Made by a program: the position numbers and the translations under genes
NCBI GenBank assembly: GCA_020849765.1
Contig: JADLAY010000048.1
Location: 1 to 50,513, forward strand
Direction of reading: 5' to 3'
From: Anaerolineae bacterium
GTDB taxonomy: Bacteria; Chloroflexota; Anaerolineae; Aggregatilineales; Phototrophicaceae
DNA: 50,513 nucleotides
Part shown: positions 42,081-48,892 of the stretch, in pieces
How positions within the stretch are numbered: the stretch's first letter is position 1
Layout of the letters: each line of letters opens with the position of its first letter
Notes under the pieces: generated by a model
What the model was told of the DNA's origin: nothing
What the model saw: the letters and a program-made list of their open reading frames with translations, nothing else
Database searches by the model: none

Positions 42081-42929
42081 TCACCCCGGCTTGCGCGCCT
42101 TGAGGCACAGATTGACGGTCGAAACACCGGTCGGCTCGCTCATGCGATTCGGGCGGTCGAACCAGTTGAAGAGCGCCAGCCCGAAATTGACCGGGTTGAG
42201 CAAGCTACCGTCGTTCTTGTCGAACGAGGTGCGGTCGGCGGCGTTCGCCATCTTCTCTGGCAGCATGCCGCTTTCGAGCAGTGGCTTGCCCAGGCCATAG
42301 ACGATGTTGTGGATGAACGGGAAGCTGTGATGGGTGAAGGCGCGCTCCTCTTCGACCTCGAAGCCCGCCGCCAGCACGGCATCACGCAGTTGCTCGCGCC
42401 GGTAGAGGCGGACGTGATTGGCCCAGATGCCCGCCAGCGGCCCATATTGGATGTGCGTCTTGAACAGCATCTCAAGCGTCTTGTTGATCGGGTCCCACCA
42501 GAACGGGTAATCGGCGTTGGGCACAGTGATGGCGACCACCCCGCCCGGCTTGAGCACGCGATAGATCTCGCGCAGGCCGTCGACGTCGCTATCGAGATGT
42601 TCGAGGATCTCGGACAGGATGGCCGCATCGAAGGTGTTATCGGCGTAAGGCATGGTGTAGATGTTGACGTTGTGCAGCGCGATACCCGGCAGATGGCCGA
42701 CGTTGCGCTGGGCCTTGCCGATGACCTCCCAGTCAAGCTCTGCGCCGACGAGCGTGCAGTTGCTGACGTAGCGGAACATGTTCAGGTAAAAGCCGCGCCC
42801 GCACGGCATGTCCAGGATCAGATCGTCATCCTGCGGCGCGATCCACTCGAAGATCGTGCGCACACGGCGCTTGAAGGCCATGTCGGCCTCGTTGCGCGTC
42901 ATGTGCGCCAGGGTGGCTTCGTCAGGCAT
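42081..42929 (-). CDS. SAM-dependent class I methyltransferase
   Basis: 282 residues. Motif I is LILDMPCGRGFYLNMF, followed by GAELDWEVI (motif II-like acidic end of strand 2), then AAILSEILEHL and VLKPGGVVAITVPN, typical of UbiE/Methyltransf_11 proteins. The ATG at 42929 overlaps the end of the GT4 gene (stop TGA at 42922-42924) by eight bases, so the two are translationally coupled; longer in-frame starts inside that gene are unlikely. It probably methylates a lipid, sugar or glycolipid made with the GT4 enzyme. The substrate cannot be deduced. Confidence 0.88.
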   Translation of the reverse strand: MPDEATLAHMTRNEADMAFKRRVRTIFEWIAPQDDDLILDMPCGRGFYLNMFRYVSNCTLVGAELDWEVIGKAQRNVGHLPGIALHNVNIYTMPYADNTFDAAILSEILEHLDSDVDGLREIYRVLKPGGVVAITVPNADYPFWWDPINKTLEMLFKTHIQYGPLAGIWANHVRLYRREQLRDAVLAAGFEVEEERAFTHHSFPFIHNIVYGLGKPLLESGMLPEKMANAADRTSFDKNDGSLLNPVNFGLALFNWFDRPNRMSEPTGVSTVNLCLKARKPG

Positions 42930-44115
42930 TGCGCGCGGCGTCGCGGAAGTAGGCTTCATACTTGTCGACCGTCTCCTTGAACGAGAATATCGCTTCGATT
43001 TCGGCGCGCGATTTGACGTAGTCGGCGTGATGATCGAGCACGTCGACGATCGTCTCGCCGATGGCCTGCGCATCACCGGGCGGCGCCAGCTTGCCCATGC
43101 CCGTCTGCCGGACGGGGACGCGCCCGCCGGGCGTATCGGTCATGACGACCGGCGTGCCACAGAGCATCGCTTCGACCTGGACGAGCGCGAAGCATTCGCT
43201 GTCGCTGGTCAGCGCGAGCACGTCGCAGGCGGCGAAGAAATCCGCCATGAACTGCATATCCGTCTTCTTGCCCAGGAAGATCAGTTTGTCACGGTACTGC
43301 TCGACGACCGGCTGGTAGAGTTCCCAGGTGTTCTCGTACGGGATCTGGTATTCCCCGGCGAAGACGATGCGCGCGTTGGGGTACTTTTGCGTGATGACGT
43401 CGAGCGAGCGGATCAGCAGGTCGGGGCGTTTCTCCTGGACGAAGCGCCCGGCATAGCCGATGATCGGCCCGCCGTCGGGCGCCCACTCGGCGCGCAGCCT
43501 GGCGGCGTTATCGGCGTCCGGCTCCGGCATCGTGATCGGCGGGTAGACCGGGCTGACCTTGCTCATGAACGGCTGTAGATAGTACGAGTTGTCGGCGTAG
43601 TCCTGGCTATAGGCGACGATCCGTTTGGCGCGCCGAGCGAGCATCTTGTACAGCTCGAACATGGTGCTCTGGATGACGCGGTTGCTCAGGCCGGGCGGCA
43701 GTCGTAAATCGCCATGATGCGTCAGGACGACCGGCGTGCCCGACAGCTTGCTGAGCAAGGCGATCAGGGCCGTTTCCAGCATCGGCGTGTGAGCGCTGAT
43801 CACATCGTGCTCGCGCATGAGCGCATAGGCTGCCCACGGGTAGGCGGGCATGATCATGCCGCGGCTGATCGGGATCGGCGGCGCCGACAGGCGAATGATG
43901 CGCACGCCGCCGATGGTCTCGTCCCGCGGCAGGTCGAGCTGGTGACGCGCGGCCAGGATGGTGACCTCGTGGCCGCGGCGCACGAGCTCCTCGGCGATGC
44001 GCTGAATGTAGAGCTGCATCCCTGTGCGATGTGGCAGGTAATAGAGCAGGCAAATGAGGATCTTGAGCCGGTCGGGGTTGCGATCGCCCGACTGCGTTAA
44101 TACGGTTGTCTTCAA
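42922..44115 (-). CDS. GT4-family glycosyltransferase
   Basis: A 397-residue GT-B enzyme. The N-terminal acceptor half begins ILICLLYYLPHRTGMQLYIQRIAEEL; the C-terminal donor half has YAGRFVQEKRPDLLI and the EX7E motif in SECFALVQVEAMLCGTPVV. The start codon is TTG at 44113-44115 with an AAGG box upstream. It transfers a sugar from a nucleotide donor with retention, to lipid, polysaccharide or metabolite. With the overlapping methyltransferase it makes a two-gene unit; the GT39-like gene lies 253 bases downstream behind repeats. Confidence 0.9.
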   Translation of the reverse strand: MKTTVLTQSGDRNPDRLKILICLLYYLPHRTGMQLYIQRIAEELVRRGHEVTILAARHQLDLPRDETIGGVRIIRLSAPPIPISRGMIMPAYPWAAYALMREHDVISAHTPMLETALIALLSKLSGTPVVLTHHGDLRLPPGLSNRVIQSTMFELYKMLARRAKRIVAYSQDYADNSYYLQPFMSKVSPVYPPITMPEPDADNAARLRAEWAPDGGPIIGYAGRFVQEKRPDLLIRSLDVITQKYPNARIVFAGEYQIPYENTWELYQPVVEQYRDKLIFLGKKTDMQFMADFFAACDVLALTSDSECFALVQVEAMLCGTPVVMTDTPGGRVPVRQTGMGKLAPPGDAQAIGETIVDVLDHHADYVKSRAEIEAIFSFKETVDKYEAYFRDAARNA

Positions 44116-44286
44116 ATGACGACTGCCTTCATTTCCGGCGTCGGTGCCCGCGCCACAAGCGACCGGGCAGACCTCTCGGATGACATCCCGCTAGGATAGC
44201 ACGGAATGGCGGGGGAGTTTGAGGGTGTCTTTCCGGCGCGCGGCTGGTTACGATTGACGAAACCTCATCCACGCAGGATACATCAC

Positions 44287-45153
44287 ATGCCCGAAACGAC
44301 CCTCACCCAGGTGGGTGATCATACGTACTGGATGACGCCGGGCACGCCGGATCGGCCGTCGTTGTGCGCCGTGGCCGGGCCGGGGAAGACGCTCATGCTC
44401 GACGCCGCGGCCTCGGTCGCGCACATGCGGCTGTTCCTGGATGCGATCGCGGCGGCGGGCGTCGCTTCGCCAAACTACATCGCCCTGACGCACTGGCATT
44501 GGGATCACGTCTTCGGCGCGGAAGTGCTGCCCGTGCCGCTGATCGCCCACGCGGACACCGCCGCCGCGCTCAAAACGCTGGCGGGCTACGACTGGAGCGA
44601 CGCTGCGCTCGATGGGCGCGTGGCGACGGGCGAGGAGATCGCTTTCTGCGCCGACAACATTAAGATCGAACTGCCGGAGCCGCGCCAGATCACGATCACG
44701 CTGCCGGACGTCGTCTTTCACGAGCGGCTGGAGCTGCGCCTGGGCGGCGACGTCGCCTGCCAGATCCAGCACGTCGGGGGCGATCATGCCGCCGATTCGT
44801 GCGTGGTCTACATCCAGCCGGACCGCGTGCTGTTCCTGGGCGACTGTCTCTACCCGGCCATCTATGCCCCGGCTTACTACTACACAACGCGGCGGCTGTT
44901 CCCGCTGCTCGATGCGCTGAGCGCCTTCGACGCGGACGTCTATATCGAAGGACACGGCGGCGAGGCGATGAACAAGGCCGAGTTTCAGGCGCTGGCGGCC
45001 AAGCTGCGGCTGGTCGGGACGCTGGTCGACCGCATCGGCCCGGATGAGGCGGCTGTGCTGGCGGCGTATCAGGCACAGACGGGGCAAGTGCCGGATGACG
45101 ACGCGCGGGAGATGGTGACGGAGTTCGTGACCGGTTTGGGGGCGGAGGGGTGA
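44287..45153 (+). CDS. Metallo-beta-lactamase-fold hydrolase
   Basis: 288 residues. The metal-binding signature is HWHWDH (69-74), followed by GGDHAADSC (the third-strand His), LGDCLYPAIY (bridging Asp) and EGHGGEA (final His). This is the MBL-fold family with a two-metal centre; the specific substrate (lactone, thioester, phosphodiester) is not indicated. AGGA precedes the ATG by nine bases; an earlier in-frame start at 44206 looks unlikely. No neighbour clearly belongs to its pathway. The plus-strand transcript ends at the four-hairpin element. Confidence 0.87.
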   Translation: MPETTLTQVGDHTYWMTPGTPDRPSLCAVAGPGKTLMLDAAASVAHMRLFLDAIAAAGVASPNYIALTHWHWDHVFGAEVLPVPLIAHADTAAALKTLAGYDWSDAALDGRVATGEEIAFCADNIKIELPEPRQITITLPDVVFHERLELRLGGDVACQIQHVGGDHAADSCVVYIQPDRVLFLGDCLYPAIYAPAYYYTTRRLFPLLDALSAFDADVYIEGHGGEAMNKAEFQALAAKLRLVGTLVDRIGPDEAAVLAAYQAQTGQVPDDDAREMVTEFVTGLGAEG

Positions 45154-45158
45154 TGACC

Positions 45159-45275
45159 GCCGGATGGTCAACCATCCGGCTAAGGTCGCGTCCCGTAAAC
45201 GGGACTTCGCATCCGTGACGATTTGACAGCCCGGTTCACCGGGCGCAGCTATAGCCAGGGCATTGATGCCCTGGC
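45159..45275. repeat. Tail-to-tail paired-hairpin element
   Basis: GCCGGATGG loop TCAA (45159-45180), linker TAAGGTCGC, GTCCCG loop TAAA (45190-45205); then inverted GCCCGG loop TTCA (45229-45244) and GCCAGGGCA loop TTGA (45254-45275). The first and last hairpins are identical in sequence to those at 11.8 kb. It lies between two convergent genes. Confidence 0.85.
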
Positions 45276-45314
45276 AGGCATCGACCGTTCTCAAATCATC
45301 CAACCAAGGCGCGG

Positions 45315-46304
45315 CTACCCCCGCATCTCGCCGACCTCGCGCGAAAGCTGCGCCAGGGTGACGCCCTCACGGGCCAGGCCGATGGCGCCCATGATAGCGT
45401 AGAGCAGCAGGTTGAGCCCGTGGACGACCAGCGCGAAGGCGGTCGCCGTCTCGACCGGCTGGCCGTAGCCGAGCGCGCCGAGCGCCAGCAGGATCGACGC
45501 CTCGTAGGTGCCGACGTTGCCGGGTACGGCGGGCACCGCAATCGCGAGCGAGGCCGCGCCGATGAAGAGCGCCGAGGCGGCCCAACTGGCGGTGTCGTAG
45601 AAGGCGAGCATGAGCACGTAACCCGCGGCGACCGAACAGATCCAACTGATCATCGTCCAGCCGACCGCCCCGGCGAACGCGGCGGGCTGCGCCAGCGGCG
45701 CGAGGCCCTTGAGGAAATCTTCGGCATGTTGGGTGAGGTTGAGCCGCGCCAGGAATCCGATGCGCGCGCTGATAGTCTCGATCAGGCGCAAGACCCATGC
45801 GCGGCGCGCGGCGGCCAGGGCGAGGGCGATCAGCCCGGCGAACGAGAGCGGCGCAATCGAGAAGGCCGCGGCGCGCAGCTCCGGCGGCAGCGCGACGGAA
45901 GCCGCCAGCGCGATCAGGCCGAGCACGGACAGCAGATCGAGCACGCGCTCGACCACGATCGTGCCCAGCGCGCGCGGGATGCCGACACGGTCATCCGCAC
46001 GCCAGGCCAGGTAAGCACGGGCGACCTCGCCCAGGCGCAGGGGCAGCACGCCGTTGACCAGATATGACACGTTGAGGATGTGGAAGGCGCGCATCAGCGG
46101 CAGACCGCCTTGCAGCAGGATGCGCCAGCGAATCGCGCGCGTGAACAGGCCGACGAGCAGCAGCAGCGCGCTCGGCAGCACGTAAATCCAGCGGGCGCCG
46201 CGCAGGGCTTCCCAGACGACGGCGACGTTGATTTGCGAGACGATGAAATAGATCGCGAGCAGGCTGACGACACCGCCGATCAGCCACAAGCGCCAGCGGG
46301 ACAT
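45315..46304 (-). CDS. Lysylphosphatidylglycerol-synthase-TM / UPF0104 flippase-like protein
   Basis: 329 residues, eight or nine membrane helices. The pattern of the LPG_synthase_TM family is visible: SRWRLWLIGGVVSLLAIYF at the start, YLVNGVLPLRLGEVARAYL, the region around GTIVVERVLDLLSVL, and AVPAVPGNVGTYE in the C-terminal part. These proteins translocate lipids or glycolipids, alone or fused to a transferase; here no transferase is fused. The ATG at 46304 has GGGAGGAG upstream. Its role with the GT4 and methyltransferase genes is inferred from proximity. Confidence 0.85.
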   Translation of the reverse strand: MSRWRLWLIGGVVSLLAIYFIVSQINVAVVWEALRGARWIYVLPSALLLLVGLFTRAIRWRILLQGGLPLMRAFHILNVSYLVNGVLPLRLGEVARAYLAWRADDRVGIPRALGTIVVERVLDLLSVLGLIALAASVALPPELRAAAFSIAPLSFAGLIALALAAARRAWVLRLIETISARIGFLARLNLTQHAEDFLKGLAPLAQPAAFAGAVGWTMISWICSVAAGYVLMLAFYDTASWAASALFIGAASLAIAVPAVPGNVGTYEASILLALGALGYGQPVETATAFALVVHGLNLLLYAIMGAIGLAREGVTLAQLSREVGEMRG

Positions 46305-46338
46305 GCCTACTCCTCCCGGCGATGGGGTCAATTGCGGC

Positions 46339-46475
46339 GGACGGCAAGAATGGTGTCCCTACGGGATCACGATGTCTGTAGGGATATGCCATCGCACGTC
46401 CGCGGCCAGCGGACGCCAAAAATGGCGTCCCTACGAGATCATGATTACTGTAGGGACGTGCCATGGTACGTCCGC
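46339..46475. repeat. Two tandem 65-bp GTAGGGACG repeats
   Basis: Copy 1 46339-46403 and copy 2 46411-46475, about 80 percent alike. Each reads GGACGsCA...TGGyGTCCCTAC, then a middle with GATCAyGAT, then GTAGGGA...ACGTCCGC, so each is two hairpins back to back. GGACGCCA-AAAA-TGGCGTCC is perfect in copy 2. It lies upstream of the flippase-like gene and downstream of the MNT gene. Confidence 0.75.
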
Positions 46476-46550
46476 AATCTGCAACCCGACGGCATTATAG
46501 CCGCGCGAAGGGCAGAGTCCAGTCTGACAAACAGGTTCAGAGATGTCGTG

Positions 46551-46850
46551 TCAAAGGGGCACGGCCTCGGACAAGATGCGGTCACGCAACATGTGGTAGA
46601 GGCCCTTCTCGCTGACCACGTCAACCTTCATCTGAAGCAAGTCCTGCAGATCGAGAATGAGGCCGCTCTGATCGAGCAGGCTGCGCCCCGGCTCGAATTC
46701 GACCAGCAGATCGAGGTCGCTGTCGTTGCCACCCTCACCACGAGCCAGCGACCCGAAAACACGCACGTTGCGCGCGCCGTACTGTTCAGCCAGGCGTAAA
46801 ATCTCCTCGCGGCGTGCAAGGATGTGATCGGGCAGGGTTCGTGCGTTCAT
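46551..46850 (-). CDS. MNT-type minimal nucleotidyltransferase
   Basis: 99 residues. FGSLARGEGG (32-41) with DSDLDLLVEF (Asp45, Asp47) and the third acidic residue in KVDVV (Asp77) give a complete active site. Such proteins usually pair with a HEPN RNase toxin, which they neutralise by AMPylation; no HEPN-like ORF lies on either side, so it appears orphaned or has lost its partner. On the minus strand TGCTATACT at 46858-46866 is an extended -10 only seven bases before the ATG, so transcripts from it would be leaderless. The cyclase gene ends 18 bases upstream, so read-through from the operon is also likely. Confidence 0.85.
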   Translation of the reverse strand: MNARTLPDHILARREEILRLAEQYGARNVRVFGSLARGEGGNDSDLDLLVEFEPGRSLLDQSGLILDLQDLLQMKVDVVSEKGLYHMLRDRILSEAVPL

Positions 46851-46857
46851 GCCGATC

Positions 46858-46866
46858 AGTATAGCA
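46858..46866 (-). promoter_or_regulatory. Extended -10 giving a leaderless MNT transcript
   Basis: TGCTATACT on the minus strand overlaps the end of the preceding gene. The start codon lies about where transcription should begin. Confidence 0.4.
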
Positions 46867-46868
46867 CA

Positions 46869-47765
46869 TCAGCCCTCGCCGACCCGTGCGAAGGCGCGGA
46901 CGGGGAAGGTGCCAACGCCCTTGAATTTGGGCGGCGCCGCGGTGAAGCTGAAGCCTGCGTCGGGCACGGCACCCAGGTTGCACAGATGCTCGCAGACGAG
47001 CACTTCCGCGCGCAGGAGCACCGAATGCACCGGGCGGGCGCGGCCATGCGTGTCGTCGATGTTGTGCGAGTCGATGCCGACCAGCCGAGCGCCATTGTCG
47101 CGCAGGTAGACGGCGGCGGCTTCGGTCAGGAACGGGTGATTCTCGTAGTAGGTTTCGGTGTTCCAGTGATCGTCGCCCCAGCCGGTGTGAACGAGCACAG
47201 CCTTGCCGCGCACGTCAATGCCGTCGAAAGCTTTCTCATCCACCGCCAGCCCGGCTGCGTGCGGCGCGCGGACGACGACGCCCGGCAGATCGACAAACGC
47301 TTCCAGGCCAACCTCGCTCAGATCTTTGCCGTCGGCATAACGATGGAACGGGCAGTCGAGATAGGTGCCGGTGTTGGTGACCATCTCGATCTTGCCGATC
47401 TGGAACGAGGTGCCTTCCTCATAGAACTTGCGCGAGTCTTCACGGCTCAGGTAGTCGCAGATGATCGGCGCGGGCAGCCCTTTGTAGGTGACCAGCCCAT
47501 CTTCGATGATGTGGCTCAGATCGACGATGCCGCTGATGCGCCCGGACAGGCCGTTCGTCCGTTTGTGCGGCTCCTCGATGATCGCCTTGTTCAGGATGCA
47601 CACTGATTCGACCATCAGCAGGCGCATGTCGCGCACGATGTAGTCCGCCAGGGCGGCGTCGGCGATCGTGTCGCCGTCGATATCGAGGCGGAAATCCTGG
47701 CCCTGAATGCCGCCGCCGTTGCTGAAGTCGATCTCAAAGTCGAATTTGACTCGTTTGTCCATCAT
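46869..47765 (-). CDS. Cyclase-family (KynB-like fold) protein with altered metal site
   Basis: 298 residues. Residues about 78-298 have the cyclase/kynurenine formamidase fold: IVDLSHII near 80-87, a central metal motif, then VLVHTGWGD, GIDSHNIDD and an EHLCNL region. The motif that is normally HxGTHxDxPxH reads NTGTYLDCPFH (131-141): Asp137 and His141 are kept, while the first and second His are Asn131 and Tyr135. The metal centre is therefore different, or activity is lost. The first 70 residues form an extra, acidic N-terminal part that I do not recognise. The gene sits 18 bases after the translin gene and 18 before MNT, so it belongs to one transcription unit. Confidence 0.82.
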   Translation of the reverse strand: MMDKRVKFDFEIDFSNGGGIQGQDFRLDIDGDTIADAALADYIVRDMRLLMVESVCILNKAIIEEPHKRTNGLSGRISGIVDLSHIIEDGLVTYKGLPAPIICDYLSREDSRKFYEEGTSFQIGKIEMVTNTGTYLDCPFHRYADGKDLSEVGLEAFVDLPGVVVRAPHAAGLAVDEKAFDGIDVRGKAVLVHTGWGDDHWNTETYYENHPFLTEAAAVYLRDNGARLVGIDSHNIDDTHGRARPVHSVLLRAEVLVCEHLCNLGAVPDAGFSFTAAPPKFKGVGTFPVRAFARVGEG

Positions 47766-47783
47766 GAAGTCCTGTGGTGGGCG

Positions 47784-48428
47784 CTAAAAATCACCGGAAT
47801 AACGATCTTCAAAGGCTTTGAGCGCGGCTTGCAGACGCAACTGCTGGATGGTCGTCGTCATGTCGCCGCGCGTGCGTTCGAGCACCCCACGGACGACGTC
47901 GGTGCGGCGGCGCAGATCGCCGGTGATTGCGTCGGGAAAATCGAACGTCACCAGTTGATCGTAGATGGCGTCCATCCAATCGAGCAGGCGCTCGGCCTCG
48001 GCACTGTCGCCATCGGGGCGGCGCAGGATGTCGAGGATGAAGCGACGCAGCTCGGTCGCGGCTTCGGCCAGGCCGTTGAGATAGGTGGCGCCCTCGACGT
48101 TGAGGCTGTCCGGCGTCGGCAGCGGCTGTTCGCGGATGATGGCCGCCGTCGCGAAGGCCTCGACGAACTCCTTGAGCGCGTCCTGGGTGTAGCCGCTGTT
48201 GTAGAGGTCGGGATAGGCGGCGCAGACGGCGCGTAATTCGTCGGCAGCACCGCGCACGGTCGCCAGCCGCTGATCCGCCTCGTCCCATTCGCGGCGGTGC
48301 ACGGTGCGGATCGCCTGCGAGCAGTGGCGGGTCAACTCGCGCGAGCGGGCCAGCGCATCGTCACGTGCGCTGTTCTTGGCGGCAAAGGCCGCACGGATGG
48401 CATCACAGACAGGATCAAGAGTCTGCAT
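47784..48428 (-). CDS. Translin-family protein
   Basis: 214 residues, all helical. The sequence has the translin signature: SRELTRHCSQAIRTVHR at 29-45, a YNSGYTQDALKEFVEA helix at 76-91, LNGLAEAATELRR (118-129), and the segment YDQLVTFDFPDAITGDLRR followed by GVLERTRGD (181-189). Translin/TRAX form the C3PO RNase of eukaryotes; archaeal TRAX-like proteins are also nucleases. Glu87 and Glu90 in KEFVE match the position of the TRAX catalytic Glu pair (EYVE). A role in RNA trimming is inferred. The ATG follows GAGGAG by seven bases and overlaps the end of the DUF3467 gene by 14 bases. Alternative start at 48461 is less good. Confidence 0.87.
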   Translation of the reverse strand: MQTLDPVCDAIRAAFAAKNSARDDALARSRELTRHCSQAIRTVHRREWDEADQRLATVRGAADELRAVCAAYPDLYNSGYTQDALKEFVEAFATAAIIREQPLPTPDSLNVEGATYLNGLAEAATELRRFILDILRRPDGDSAEAERLLDWMDAIYDQLVTFDFPDAITGDLRRRTDVVRGVLERTRGDMTTTIQQLRLQAALKAFEDRYSGDF

Positions 48429-48753
48429 CGGGGTTCTCCTCGTCGGGTGCGCGCGTCCCACCGAACAACTGATCCGCGAGCGTGGGCGGCTGCGGCGGTA
48501 TCAGGATCTCGCCGTGACGCTCCTCGAAGCGCGCCAGGTTATCGGTCAGCGCGCGCAGAAACAGCTTGGCATTGACGGGTGTCATGACGACGCGCGACTG
48601 AATGCGCGCCCGCGGATCGTTGGGCATGACCTGAATGAAATCCATCACGATTTCGCTCTGCGTGTGGCTAATGATGACTGTATTCGAATAATGCGCGCTC
48701 AGATTGGCGGGGATCTCCAGGCGCAGTTGGCGTTGAGGCGGCTGCGGGTTCAT
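48415..48753 (-). CDS. DUF3467 protein
   Basis: 112 residues. The core QLRLEIPANLSAHYSN, then FIQVMPNDPRARIQSRVVMTPVNAK and ALTDNLARFEE, is that of DUF3467, a small conserved bacterial and archaeal domain of unknown function. The C-terminus is a short acidic tail. AAGGA lies about eight bases before the ATG at 48753. It is the first gene of the minus-strand set, overlaps the translin gene by 14 bases, and so is translated together with it. Confidence 0.85.
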   Translation of the reverse strand: MNPQPPQRQLRLEIPANLSAHYSNTVIISHTQSEIVMDFIQVMPNDPRARIQSRVVMTPVNAKLFLRALTDNLARFEERHGEILIPPQPPTLADQLFGGTRAPDEENPDADS

Positions 48754-48811
48754 GAGCAATCCTTACTATCAAGCGAACCGATCCGATTGTAACGCACGTT
48801 GCGTCGATTGG

Positions 48812-48840
48812 TTGCCCCTCCCCGGTCGAATAGTTACACT
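48812..48840 (+). promoter_or_regulatory. Sigma-70-type promoter of trpB2
   Basis: TTGCCC (48812-48817), a 17-bp spacer, TACACT (48835-48840), 53 bases before the ATG. On the minus strand TACAAT (48786-48791) may serve the DUF3467 operon but has no clear -35. Confidence 0.6.
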
Positions 48841-48892
48841 AAGCCTGCGCACAAAATGACACCTGCCAATTTGCCGAAAAGGGATGTTTACA

